A stretch of DNA of 64,000 nt from Lutibacter citreus. Its GTDB lineage: Bacteria; Bacteroidota; Bacteroidia; Flavobacteriales; Flavobacteriaceae. The stretch is from assembly GCF_003260195.1 (NCBI RefSeq), contig NZ_QEIH01000007.1:186001-250000 (forward strand). The letters run 5' to 3'. Below the pieces are notes generated by a model. It did no database searches. It was not told where the DNA came from and saw only the letters and a list, made by a program, of their open reading frames with translations. The translations under genes were made by a program, and so were the position numbers. Shown piece by piece: positions 8,345-17,226 of the stretch (within the stretch, counting starts at the first letter, position 1; the number at the start of each line of letters is the position of its first letter).

Positions 8345-9526
8345 TTAATTTGAATATAATTGTACTAAATCCTTTGAAGTTTTCTCCCAGAAAAATTCAT
8401 TTTCAATAAATTGTTTTCCGCTTTCACCCATTTTTTCTTGAAGTGTTTTTACTGTATAAAACTCCAAAACTTTTTCGGTAAAATCATCATGATTTTGTGC
8501 AATATGAACCAACCCAGCTCCTGCTTTTTCAACAATATTTTTCTGAGAAACAGCATCACTAACAAGCAATGCTTTTCCAAAACTCATATATTGAAAAATT
8601 TTATTTGCATAAGTTGTATCGTGATGTAAATTTCTGTGTAATGGAGAAATACAAATAGCACTCGCTTTTATATATGAAGGAAATAACGATTCATTTTTCC
8701 AACCTTCAAAATCAACATAATCTTCAATTTTTAACTCTTTTACTCGAGCCTTCAATACTGAATCTGAAGTATTACTTCCAACTATAACCAATTTAATTGA
8801 AGGGATTTTTTCTTTTAATTTTGCAATACTTTCAATTGCAGTCAACAACCCTCTACGCAATCCTGTATCACCAACATATAACAAAACAAATTTAGATTTA
8901 TATTTATTGGCTATTTCTGAATTAAATACAGCATTTTCATAATACGTTTTATGAACCGTATTTGGAACTACAATAATATCTTTTGAATCTTTTCCTACTC
9001 TTTTTACAATCTCTTCCTTAGCTTCTTGGGTAACTACAACAATAGTTGTCGCCTTTTGTATAAATTCCTCTTCTTTTAGTTTCCATTTTTTTGAAGAAAT
9101 TAAAAACTTTCCAGGAAATTTTTGCAAATGAGGATAAAACTTCATTATTTCAGGTCTGTTTTCATGTAAATCTAAAACCGTATTTAAATGAAGATTTTTA
9201 TTCGCATTAAAAACAGCTTCGGCAATTTGAATATCATGAATGTGAACAGTTTCAATTTTATTGGAAGTTAAAAAATGTGCTATTTTTTTAGACATTATTT
9301 TAGAATAAAAAGGAATTGTATAAACTAAAGCCGATAATTTATATTCTAATTTATTAGATAAATAACGTCTTACATTAATACCTTTTACAACTTCTTTTTC
9401 CTTTTCATTGTTATATTTTAAACAAAATAGAAAAACTTCATGACCTTTCTTAATTAATGATATTGCTTCATTTTCTACCCGAGGATCAGGAGGGTACACT
9501 TTATCTAATATCATTCCTATGCGCAT
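8345..9526 (-). CDS. Glycosyltransferase family 4 protein
   Basis: The 393-residue GT-B enzyme starts with MRIGMILDKVYPPDPRVENE, a common GT4 opening (the DPRVENEA loop). The donor domain has LLYVGDTGLRRG, KLVIVGSN, PLHRNLHHDTTYANKIFQY and MSFGKALLVSD. It is predicted to be a cytoplasmic sugar transferase in surface-glycan assembly. It sits 5 bases after the methyltransferase gene and 3 bases before the other glycosyltransferase. The specificity cannot be read from the sequence. Confidence 0.85.
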   Translation of the reverse strand: MRIGMILDKVYPPDPRVENEAISLIKKGHEVFLFCLKYNNEKEKEVVKGINVRRYLSNKLEYKLSALVYTIPFYSKIMSKKIAHFLTSNKIETVHIHDIQIAEAVFNANKNLHLNTVLDLHENRPEIMKFYPHLQKFPGKFLISSKKWKLKEEEFIQKATTIVVVTQEAKEEIVKRVGKDSKDIIVVPNTVHKTYYENAVFNSEIANKYKSKFVLLYVGDTGLRRGLLTAIESIAKLKEKIPSIKLVIVGSNTSDSVLKARVKELKIEDYVDFEGWKNESLFPSYIKASAICISPLHRNLHHDTTYANKIFQYMSFGKALLVSDAVSQKNIVEKAGAGLVHIAQNHDDFTEKVLEFYTVKTLQEKMGESGKQFIENEFFWEKTSKDLVQLYSN

Positions 9527-9531
9527 AATTT

Positions 9532-10047
9532 CTATTTTTCTGCGTACACAGCGTAATAACGAGGTGTAAATTTTCTTAAAATAGGTCTAATTCCAATTTT
9601 ATTAATTGGGCTAGTCCATTTTTGTTTCTTTTTTATATCCCAACCACCTTTTTCAAGCAACCAATCAAACTGCCAATCTTCAAATTCATGATAATGACGA
9701 TCTCTCATATCAACTGAACTTCTATAAGCTTTAGCAAACCATAATTTTAAAGGTATTGTAGTTATAATTTTATTAGCTTCAATAGCCTTTAAAACAGCCA
9801 AAGGAGATACCAAATGTTCAAATATCTCAAAAGATGTAACGGCATCAATTTTATGTTCTTTTACAATTTCAGGAACTTCATCTAAATCTTCACCTTTTGT
9901 ATTGTAAACTGTATAACCGTTTTGTTCCATAATTTCAGAAAACGGATTTCTTACACCTAAATCTAAAACTGTAGCAGGTGCTGGAAGTACACTTTGTAAA
10001 AATTCTAGTGTATGTCTGTAGCGTTTAGCTGGTAATTTATTGTACAT
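9532..10047 (-). CDS. Small class I SAM-dependent methyltransferase
   Basis: In this 171-residue protein TVLDLGVRNP (motif I) and AVTSFEIFEHLVSPLAVL (motif IV and following helix) match the class I methyltransferase core. At 171 residues it is a minimal domain with a short C-terminal extension. The gene overlaps the YfhO-type gene by 11 bases and precedes a GT4 gene, so a role in modifying a surface glycan or its lipid carrier is inferred. The substrate is unknown. Confidence 0.75.
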   Translation of the reverse strand: MYNKLPAKRYRHTLEFLQSVLPAPATVLDLGVRNPFSEIMEQNGYTVYNTKGEDLDEVPEIVKEHKIDAVTSFEIFEHLVSPLAVLKAIEANKIITTIPLKLWFAKAYRSSVDMRDRHYHEFEDWQFDWLLEKGGWDIKKKQKWTSPINKIGIRPILRKFTPRYYAVYAEK

Positions 10048-12472
10048 CTTTTTTCTTTTTTTCTATAAAAAACCAACCTATAGGAATTATTAACAACAAT
10101 AAATAGGATGCTAATGTTATTGTATTACCTTTTTTAATAACCGTTGGTTGAAACTTAAACGTAATTTTATGATTTCCTTTTGGAACTTCCATTCCTCTTA
10201 ACACATAATTTACATTATAATAAGGAACTTTATTACCATCAATATATGCATTCCAACCATTTTTATAATAAATGTCTGAAAACACAGCAAATTGATCGCT
10301 GTCTGAATTTGATTGATATTCTAATTCATTAGCTTTATAAGAAATTAAATCAATACTATTTAAAGGATTTAGCTGGTAATTCGTTTTAAAATTTTCATTA
10401 ATAAGCGCTTTATTAATAACCGCTTCAGTTTTGGTATTTAAACTATCTAATGCTAAAATTTCTTCATCTGCAGAATTTACTACTTTTAAACTTGAAACAA
10501 ACCAAACATTACCGTTTGCCCCTTTATTTAACTCATACCCTACTTTTCCATCTTTACCTGCACCAATAATATATTTGGTATTTAACATATTTATAACCTC
10601 TCCATTTCCAGATTCAATATAAAAATCATACAGTTCTTGGTAACGTCTTGGTTTAGCAGCGTGATAACCTCCAATAGATTTATGAAAATATGAAGTAGTA
10701 CCGTCAGCCATAATATTCTTAGTGAAATTTGCTACACGATAATAACTTCTATCTTTCATAATTTCCTTATCAATTGCAGTAGCTTGAAATGGTTTATCTA
10801 CTTTTCTTGCAGCTATAAAAAAGTCATCATTTACGTATCTTTTATCAACATTTACCAAATCAAATAGCATTAAAACTACAAATCCCAACAATGCTATATT
10901 TTTATTTATTTTTTGTTTAATAAACAACCAAAGTATTGCTGCTAAGGCAGAAACTAATATAAGAGAGCGTAAACTATCATTAAAAAATAATGTTTTTCTA
11001 TCAGCGGTAACAGCATCTAAATAACCTGCCAATTGCTCATCAATTTGAACATCTAAAGGTCTTTCAAACGAAAATAATCCTGTTCCTGCAACAGTAAAAA
11101 TTAATGCTAATCCTGCAACAATAATTGTAGTAGTTTTTAATGCTTTTAGTTTTTCTTCGTTTGTTTTTACTGAAGAAAATAATTCTTTCAACCCTAAAAT
11201 TCCTAATAGCGGAATACAAACTTCAGCAATTACTTGAATTGAAGATACTGCTCTAAACTTATTATATAAGGGAACATAATTTATAAAAAAATCGGTTAAA
11301 AACGATAAATTCTTACCCCAACTCATTAAAATTGAAAAAACAGTTGCAGCAACTAACCAATTTCTTAATTTTCTATCAACTAAAAATAACGCTAATACAA
11401 ACAAGAAAATAAATAATGCACCAATATATGCTGGTGCAGCAACAATTGGTTGTTCTCCCCAATACATGGAAGAAATTCTAAAAATGTAATTGGCATCTTC
11501 AGCTTTTAACCCTTTGCTTATTGATTTTTGTAAAAAACTTTGAAGTTCACTATTTTTAAGCTCTTCATGACTAGTACCTCCCATAAAACGAGGTATAAAT
11601 AAATTAAAAGTTTCGGCTTTTCCATAACTATATTCAGTAATATAATCATTACTTAATCCAGATGTTGACTCCTTTATAGATCCATCAGGGTTTATAGTTA
11701 ATTCACTTTTACTTCTAGTACTTTCTTTAGAATATTCACTTGTTGCTAATAAAGACGTGGCATTTGTTCCAATCCCTAATAATACCGCAACAATAAGTAT
11801 TGAAACACTTTTAACAAATTCAGGTATTTTATTATTCTTTACAGCTTCTATTAATTGTACAATTCCAAGAATAATTACCAAAAACATTAAGTAATATGTC
11901 ATTTGAATATGACTTGCACTCAGTTCTAAAGCCATTGCCAATGCTGTTAAAACAAAACCTAATATATATCTTTTCTGAAAAACTAATAATATTCCAGCCA
12001 AAACCAAAGGCATATAGGCTATAGCGTGCGCTTTTGCGTTGTGACCAACTCCTAAAATAATTATTAAATACGTAGAAAGTCCAAAACCTAATGCTCCTAC
12101 TAAAGCTAATTTCCAATCAACTTTTAGCACCATTAATAGTACAAAAAAGCTTAAAAAATAAAGAAATAAATAATCTGCTGGTCTTGGTAAAAACCTTATA
12201 ATACTATCCAACTTTTTAATAAAATTGTTTGGATAATAAGTACTTACCGCATATGAAGGCATTCCTCCAAAAGTGGCATTTGTCCAATAAGGTTCTTGAT
12301 TATTCTCTTTTCTGAAATCAACTATTTCTTTTGAAGAACCAATAAATTGTGTAATATCACTTTGTTGAATCTTTTTCCCTTCTAGAACTGGAGAAAAATA
12401 AGCTAGAGATACAACTATAAATGTGGCAATTGATATTAAATAAGGAGCGACTTTTTTTATAGAAAAATTCAT
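10037..12472 (-). CDS. YfhO family membrane protein
   Basis: The 811-residue protein has an N-terminal block of about a dozen membrane spans (residues about 10-540), a large extracytoplasmic C-terminal domain and a final span near residues 785-803. Motifs such as DITQFIGSSKEIV, WTNATFGGMPSYA and IGGYHAAKPRRYQELYDF are typical of the Bacteroidota YfhO group. YfhO-type proteins are GT-C-like and have been linked to glycosylation of cell-wall polymers in Firmicutes. A role in transferring sugars outside the membrane is inferred here from that and from the neighbouring glycosyltransferases. The gene is 5 bases after the DUF4834 gene. Confidence 0.85.
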   Translation of the reverse strand: MNFSIKKVAPYLISIATFIVVSLAYFSPVLEGKKIQQSDITQFIGSSKEIVDFRKENNQEPYWTNATFGGMPSYAVSTYYPNNFIKKLDSIIRFLPRPADYLFLYFLSFFVLLMVLKVDWKLALVGALGFGLSTYLIIILGVGHNAKAHAIAYMPLVLAGILLVFQKRYILGFVLTALAMALELSASHIQMTYYLMFLVIILGIVQLIEAVKNNKIPEFVKSVSILIVAVLLGIGTNATSLLATSEYSKESTRSKSELTINPDGSIKESTSGLSNDYITEYSYGKAETFNLFIPRFMGGTSHEELKNSELQSFLQKSISKGLKAEDANYIFRISSMYWGEQPIVAAPAYIGALFIFLFVLALFLVDRKLRNWLVAATVFSILMSWGKNLSFLTDFFINYVPLYNKFRAVSSIQVIAEVCIPLLGILGLKELFSSVKTNEEKLKALKTTTIIVAGLALIFTVAGTGLFSFERPLDVQIDEQLAGYLDAVTADRKTLFFNDSLRSLILVSALAAILWLFIKQKINKNIALLGFVVLMLFDLVNVDKRYVNDDFFIAARKVDKPFQATAIDKEIMKDRSYYRVANFTKNIMADGTTSYFHKSIGGYHAAKPRRYQELYDFYIESGNGEVINMLNTKYIIGAGKDGKVGYELNKGANGNVWFVSSLKVVNSADEEILALDSLNTKTEAVINKALINENFKTNYQLNPLNSIDLISYKANELEYQSNSDSDQFAVFSDIYYKNGWNAYIDGNKVPYYNVNYVLRGMEVPKGNHKITFKFQPTVIKKGNTITLASYLLLLIIPIGWFFIEKKKKDVQ

Positions 12473-12477
12473 TAAAA

Positions 12478-12735
12478 TTAATCTTTTATCTCTTCATAAT
12501 CCACATAATCACCAACATCCTTATTGCTTTCTTTAACCTGAGAAGGTTTTTTAGCTATTATAGTTTCACCAACTTCACCTTCTGGCTTTTGTTCGTATTG
12601 ATTTTGTTGTTCTTTATATTTCTTTTCAACATTATTTATTACCTTTTTCAAAAATATAGGCGCAATATATCGACTAAAAAATTTAAATGCATAATAAATA
12701 ATTATAAGAATCGCAATTGTTCTTAAAAATCCCAT
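12478..12735 (-). CDS. DUF4834 family small membrane protein
   Basis: The 85-residue protein has one N-terminal membrane span (residues 5-22), a basic amphipathic stretch and a charged tail. It matches DUF4834, a short Bacteroidota family usually found just upstream of the YfhO gene, as it is here. It is the first gene of the polysaccharide operon. No biochemical function is known; a scaffold or partner for the YfhO protein is only a guess. Confidence 0.75.
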   Translation of the reverse strand: MGFLRTIAILIIIYYAFKFFSRYIAPIFLKKVINNVEKKYKEQQNQYEQKPEGEVGETIIAKKPSQVKESNKDVGDYVDYEEIKD

Positions 12736-12807
12736 CTGATACTGTTTTATATAATTTTCAAAAATAACAATTTGAAAGTAACTAAAACGTTTAAATATAT
12801 AAAATCT

Positions 12808-12815
12808 TATATTTG
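12808..12815 (+). promoter_or_regulatory. -7 promoter element
   Basis: TATATTTG matches TAnnTTTG and lies 19 bases before the ATG at 12835. No convincing TTG is found at the usual distance upstream. Confidence 0.4.
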
Positions 12816-12834
12816 ACCCCTTAAATCAACACCT

Positions 12835-13779
12835 ATGAAAAGAGTTTTAACATTTCTTTTAGTTTTATTTTGTTTTCACCTAGCTTCAGCTCAGTATACT
12901 GAAATTATTAACTCTAAAAGACCTGGGTTTTCAGAAAGCCCATATAGTGTAGGTACAAACATTTATCAGCTTGAAACTGGACTATTCTATAGAAATAATG
13001 ACAATCCTTCTATTTTAACCCATCCAAATATTTTTGGTACTAATTTACAATTAAGATATGGTAAGTTTTCAGAAAAATTAGAATTCAATTTAAATTTGGC
13101 CTACCAAGTAGATGAAATTCGAAATCCTCTTGGAAAAAATGTAACCACACAAGGAATCAGCGATCTTACTATTGGAGCAAAGTACTTAATTAGACAACAA
13201 GAATTTACTGATAATTCTACAGAAATAAGAAGCTACAAAAAACGAATGGCTTTTGATTGGAAAAGATTAATTCCTTCAGTTGGAGTTTATGCTGGCGTTC
13301 ACACTCCTTTTATAAGTAAAGATTATAAAGATGATAACACTAAAATTAGTTACAAATTAGCTGTTTTATTACAAAATGACATTACAGACAGGTTTGTTTT
13401 ATTAACTAATTTAATTGCTGACAACTATTCTTCTGACGATGAATTTTACGCATATATAGTAACTATGACCTATGCAATTAATCAGCGATGGTCCTATTTT
13501 GTTGAAAATCAAGGAAGATATCAGGATCTATACGCTCCTCAATATCAATTTGGAACAGGCTTGGCTTATTTAGTAAATGAAAATTTACAAATTGACGCCT
13601 CTGCTAGAACAAATTTCTTTGACGATTATTCATATTACTATTTTTCAACTGGATTTTCTTGGAGACTTGACCGTCACTATGATACATTTAAATTTAAAGC
13701 CGCTCCAGATAAATCAAAGAAGAAAAAGAAAAAAAGAAAAGGATTTTTTGGAAGATTATTTGACAAATTATTTCATTAA
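12835..13779 (+). CDS. Outer-membrane beta-barrel protein (MetA-pathway/transporter-like)
   Basis: The 314-residue protein has a signal peptide ending LASA-Q, followed by alternating beta-strand sequence (TEIINSKRPGFSESPYSVG, YQLETGLFYR, FGTGLAYLVNENLQIDASA, YYFSTGFSWRL). This fits the family named after the putative MetA pathway of phenol degradation, usually annotated as an outer-membrane transporter. The barrel should end at the aromatic strand near residue 285. The protein then continues with a strongly basic tail, KSKKKKKKRKGFFGRLF, which is odd for a barrel and may face the periplasm. The ligand is unknown. Confidence 0.75.
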   Translation: MKRVLTFLLVLFCFHLASAQYTEIINSKRPGFSESPYSVGTNIYQLETGLFYRNNDNPSILTHPNIFGTNLQLRYGKFSEKLEFNLNLAYQVDEIRNPLGKNVTTQGISDLTIGAKYLIRQQEFTDNSTEIRSYKKRMAFDWKRLIPSVGVYAGVHTPFISKDYKDDNTKISYKLAVLLQNDITDRFVLLTNLIADNYSSDDEFYAYIVTMTYAINQRWSYFVENQGRYQDLYAPQYQFGTGLAYLVNENLQIDASARTNFFDDYSYYYFSTGFSWRLDRHYDTFKFKAAPDKSKKKKKKRKGFFGRLFDKLFH

Positions 13780-13806
13780 AAAAGAAAATAATTGCATCTT
13801 AGACCT

Positions 13807-14925
13807 ATGATTACAATTAAAGAAATGGTAACAAAAAAGGACCTTAAAACTTTTGTTAAGTTTCCTTTTAAATTATATAAAAATAACAATTACTGGGTTC
13901 CTCCAATAATTAAAGACGAGCTTGAAAGTTTTGATAAAAACATAAATCCTGTTTTTAAACATGCAGCAGCACGTTTTTTTATAGCTATAAAAAATAATGA
14001 AATAGTTGGCCGAATAGCTGCTATTATAAATTACACAGAACTACATGAGCAAAAATTAAAAAAAATGCGCTTTGGTTGGTTCGATTTTATAGATGATATT
14101 GAAGTTTCAAAAAAACTATTAGAAAAAGTTGAAGAAATTGGAAAGGAAAACCACCTTAAATTTATGGAAGGTCCGGTGGGATTTTCAAATTTAGATAAAG
14201 TTGGTGTTTTAACCGAAGGATTTGATCAAATTGGTACAATGGTTACTTGGTACAACCATCCTTATTTTCAATCACATTATGAAAAATTAGGCTTCACAGT
14301 TGAAAAGGAATATTTAGAAAATAAATTTCCATTTAAAAATGTTCTTCCAAAACCATTAAGAAGAATTAGTACTATTTTAGAAAAACGATACCAACTAACT
14401 CCACTAAACTTTACAAGAACTAAAGACATAATGCCTTATGTGGATAAAATGTTTGATTTATTCAATAAAAGTTATGCTACTTTACCTTCATTTGTTCCTA
14501 TTTCTGATACTGAAATAGACTATTTTAAGAAAAAGTATATTTCATTTATAAATCCGGAATATATAAAATTTGTAGTTGATGAAAATAAAGAAATGGTTGC
14601 TTTTGCTATAACAATGCCTTCCTTTTCTTCAGCTTTGCAAAAAGCCAAAGGTAAACTACTTCCTTTTGGTATTTTTCATTTATTAAAAGCTAAAAAGAAT
14701 AGTAAAGATGCAATTTTCTATTTAATAGGCGTACATCCTGAATACCAAGGAAAAGGAATTCATGCGTTAATTTTTAACGAGTATCAGAAATCTTTTGAAA
14801 AAATTGGAATTGTTAATTGCATAAGAACTCCGGAATTAGCTAGTAATAATGCTATTGCGGCTGTTTGGAAGAATTTTGATCCCGTTACATATAAAAAGCG
14901 TTGTACGTATAAAAAAAGTCTATAA
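13807..14925 (+). CDS. GNAT family N-acetyltransferase
   Basis: This 372-residue protein has an acyl-CoA-binding motif, IGVHPEYQGKGIHALIF, in the C-terminal third, matching GNAT motif A (Q/R-x-x-G-x-G/A). The N-terminal part (KFPFKLYKNNNYWVPP, GRIAAIIN) matches a long flavobacterial GNAT subgroup. I chose ATG 13807, giving MITIKEMV. A longer frame from a TTG at 13792 adds MHLRP and seems less likely. It ends directly next to rsmE (no gap), so the two are probably co-transcribed. The substrate is not known. Confidence 0.75.
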   Translation: MITIKEMVTKKDLKTFVKFPFKLYKNNNYWVPPIIKDELESFDKNINPVFKHAAARFFIAIKNNEIVGRIAAIINYTELHEQKLKKMRFGWFDFIDDIEVSKKLLEKVEEIGKENHLKFMEGPVGFSNLDKVGVLTEGFDQIGTMVTWYNHPYFQSHYEKLGFTVEKEYLENKFPFKNVLPKPLRRISTILEKRYQLTPLNFTRTKDIMPYVDKMFDLFNKSYATLPSFVPISDTEIDYFKKKYISFINPEYIKFVVDENKEMVAFAITMPSFSSALQKAKGKLLPFGIFHLLKAKKNSKDAIFYLIGVHPEYQGKGIHALIFNEYQKSFEKIGIVNCIRTPELASNNAIAAVWKNFDPVTYKKRCTYKKSL

Positions 14926-15633
14926 ATGCAGTTGTTCTATAATCCTGAAATTAAACAATCAACCAAAGAGTTTACTTTTGATAAAACTGAAAGCAGACAT
15001 ATTGTAAGAGTTTTACGCAAAAAAGAAGGTGATCATATTTATATTACAAATGGTTTAGGAGATTTATTTACTTCTGAAGTTGTAATTGCTAATGATAAAA
15101 GATGTTTGGTTAAAATTAACACTTTTGAAAACAAACCTAAAACTTGGAACTATTATTTACATATTGCCATAGCGCCAACAAAATTAAATGATCGCTTTGA
15201 ATGGTTTTTAGAAAAAGCTACAGAAATTGGAATTGATGAAATTACTCCTATAATTTGTGATCATTCAGAAAGAAAAGTTATAAAATTAGATAGAATGGAA
15301 AAAATAATTCATTCTGCAGCAAAACAATCTTTAAAATTTAATTTTCCTAAGTTAAATGAACCAATAACTTTTAATCAATTTATACAATCTCAATTAGATG
15401 GAGATTTGTTTATTGCTCATTGTGAAGAAACAAATAAAGCCAACCTAAAATCTAGCTTAAAACCTAATGCAAAATCAACAATTCTAATTGGTCCTGAAGG
15501 AGATTTTTCAACCAAAGAAATTAATCTAAGTTTGCAACATAAGTTTATTCCTGTATCTTTGGGAGAAAGCCGATTACGTACAGAAACAGCAGGTTTAGTT
15601 GCTGTTCACAGTGTCGCATTTATCAATCAATAA
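14926..15633 (+). CDS. rsmE: 16S rRNA (uracil(1498)-N(3))-methyltransferase
   Basis: This 235-residue SPOUT-class enzyme methylates U1498 of 16S rRNA with SAM. An N-terminal PUA-like domain (SRHIVRVLRKKEGD) is followed by the trefoil-knot domain with KATEIGIDEITPI, SAAKQSLKFNFP, LIGPEGDFSTKEI and SLGESRLRTETAGLVAV, all conserved RsmE motifs. The length is normal. The gene directly abuts the GNAT gene and is 5 bases before the DUF4159 gene, a neighbour it commonly has in Bacteroidota. Confidence 0.93.
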   Translation: MQLFYNPEIKQSTKEFTFDKTESRHIVRVLRKKEGDHIYITNGLGDLFTSEVVIANDKRCLVKINTFENKPKTWNYYLHIAIAPTKLNDRFEWFLEKATEIGIDEITPIICDHSERKVIKLDRMEKIIHSAAKQSLKFNFPKLNEPITFNQFIQSQLDGDLFIAHCEETNKANLKSSLKPNAKSTILIGPEGDFSTKEINLSLQHKFIPVSLGESRLRTETAGLVAVHSVAFINQ

Positions 15634-15638
15634 AATTC

Positions 15639-16316
15639 ATGAAATTTTTATATAAATTTTTTATTAAATCTAAAAGCTTCCTTTTTTCAGTAATTGCCGT
15701 ATTTTTTTTGTCATATTCTTCAAATTGTCAACAAATTGCAATACTAAAATATAATGGTGGTGGTGATTGGTATGCCAACCCCACAGCATTACCCAATTTA
15801 ATAAAATTTTGTAATGAAACTGTTCATACTTCAATAAAACCAAATATTGAAACCGTTGAAACCAATAATATTGATATTTTTAACTATCCAATAATTTTTA
15901 TGACTGGACATGGGAATGTTATTTTTAATGACGATTCTGTTGATAATTTAAGAAATTATTTAATTTCAGGAGGTTTTTTACATATTTCTGATAATTACGG
16001 TTTAGATAAATTTATTAGACGAGAAATTAAAAAAGTTTTTCCCAATATAGAATTTCAAGAAATCCCTTTTAATCATCCAATTTTTCATCAAACTTTTCAA
16101 TTTAATGAAGGTGTTCCAAAAATTCATGAACACAACAATAAACGTCCTCAAGGGTTTGGTTTATTTTATAAAGGTAGGTTAGTTTGTTTTTATGATTATG
16201 AAGCAGATTTAAGCGATGGTTGGGAAGATGAAGAAGTACATAATGATCCAAGAGAACTAAGAGAAAAAGCCCTAAAAATGGGAGCTAACATTATTGAATA
16301 TACCTTTAAGAACTAA
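15639..16316 (+). CDS. DUF4159 domain protein
   Basis: The 225-residue protein has an N-terminal signal or anchor segment (residues 10-30, ending SSNC), then QIAILKYNGGGDWYANP, FMTGHGNVIF, GGFLHISDNYG and NHPIFHQTF, which are characteristic of DUF4159. The fold is related to class I glutamine amidotransferase-like domains, but no catalytic triad has been established. The cysteine near residue 30 may be a lipobox (SNC-Q), although its context is not ideal. It lies between rsmE and a BASS transporter, with a 2-base gap to the next ATG. The function is unknown. Confidence 0.8.
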   Translation: MKFLYKFFIKSKSFLFSVIAVFFLSYSSNCQQIAILKYNGGGDWYANPTALPNLIKFCNETVHTSIKPNIETVETNNIDIFNYPIIFMTGHGNVIFNDDSVDNLRNYLISGGFLHISDNYGLDKFIRREIKKVFPNIEFQEIPFNHPIFHQTFQFNEGVPKIHEHNNKRPQGFGLFYKGRLVCFYDYEADLSDGWEDEEVHNDPRELREKALKMGANIIEYTFKN

Positions 16317-16317
16317 T

Positions 16318-17220
16318 ATGCTAGAAAACCTCGATGAATTAGAAATAAAATTTGGAACGGATGGTCTTTGGGTAATTAATATTATACTTGCGGTAATAAT
16401 GTTTGGAGTTGCATTAGGTATTACAATTACTGATTTTAAACGGTTATTTAAAAATCCAAAAATCCTTTTAACAGGAATAACATCTCAATTTATATTATTA
16501 CCATTAGTAACTTTTATTTTTATAAAATTAGTAAACCCAATGCCTAGTATTGCATTAGGAATGATGATGGTTGCTGCCTGTCCTGGAGGAAATATTTCAA
16601 ATTTCATGACTCAAATGGCTAAAGGAAATGCGGCACTATCCGTAAGCTTAACTGCTTTTGCAACTGTTGTTAGTTTAGTTATGACTCCTTTTAACCTTCA
16701 GTTTTATGGAAATTTATACGCTCCAACAGCTGAAATTTTACATAGAGTTGAACTAAATCCTTGGACACTTATTAAATTGGTTTCATTAATTTTAGGAGTT
16801 CCACTTCTTTTAGGTATGTGGGTTCGCCAAAGAAAACCCTTAATAGCTGATAAACTTTCAAAAGTATTAAAACCTATCTCTTTAATAATATTTATGCTAT
16901 TTATTGTTGTTGCCTTTTATGATAATTTCGATATTTTTATTAAATACATCCATTATGTTTTAGTTTTAGTAATTGCACACAATATTTTAGCTTTAGCAAC
17001 GGGTTATTATGCCGCAAAAATCATGAAATTATCTAAAGAAAATCAAAAAACACTATCTATTGAAACCGGAATTCAAAATTCAGGGTTGGGCTTATTATTA
17101 ATTTTTAGCTTTTTCAATGGTTTAGGTGGTATGGCTCTATTAGTTGCTTTTTGGGCTATTTGGGATATTTTTTCCGGCTTAGCTTTAGCTGCATATTGGT
17201 CTAAACAAAAAACATATTGA
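16318..17220 (+). CDS. Bile acid:sodium symporter (BASS) family protein
   Basis: This 300-residue inner-membrane protein has about ten spans and the BASS signature MMVAACPGGNISNFMTQMAK, followed by SVSLTAFATVVSLVMTPF and, late in the protein, ETGIQNSGLGLLLI. BASS proteins are Na+-coupled symporters for organic anions such as bile acids, pyruvate or pantothenate; the substrate here is unknown. I chose ATG 16318 (MLENLDEL), one base after the DUF4159 stop. An upstream in-frame ATG at 16294 overlaps that gene. Confidence 0.85.
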   Translation: MLENLDELEIKFGTDGLWVINIILAVIMFGVALGITITDFKRLFKNPKILLTGITSQFILLPLVTFIFIKLVNPMPSIALGMMMVAACPGGNISNFMTQMAKGNAALSVSLTAFATVVSLVMTPFNLQFYGNLYAPTAEILHRVELNPWTLIKLVSLILGVPLLLGMWVRQRKPLIADKLSKVLKPISLIIFMLFIVVAFYDNFDIFIKYIHYVLVLVIAHNILALATGYYAAKIMKLSKENQKTLSIETGIQNSGLGLLLIFSFFNGLGGMALLVAFWAIWDIFSGLALAAYWSKQKTY

Positions 17221-17226
17221 TCTAAA

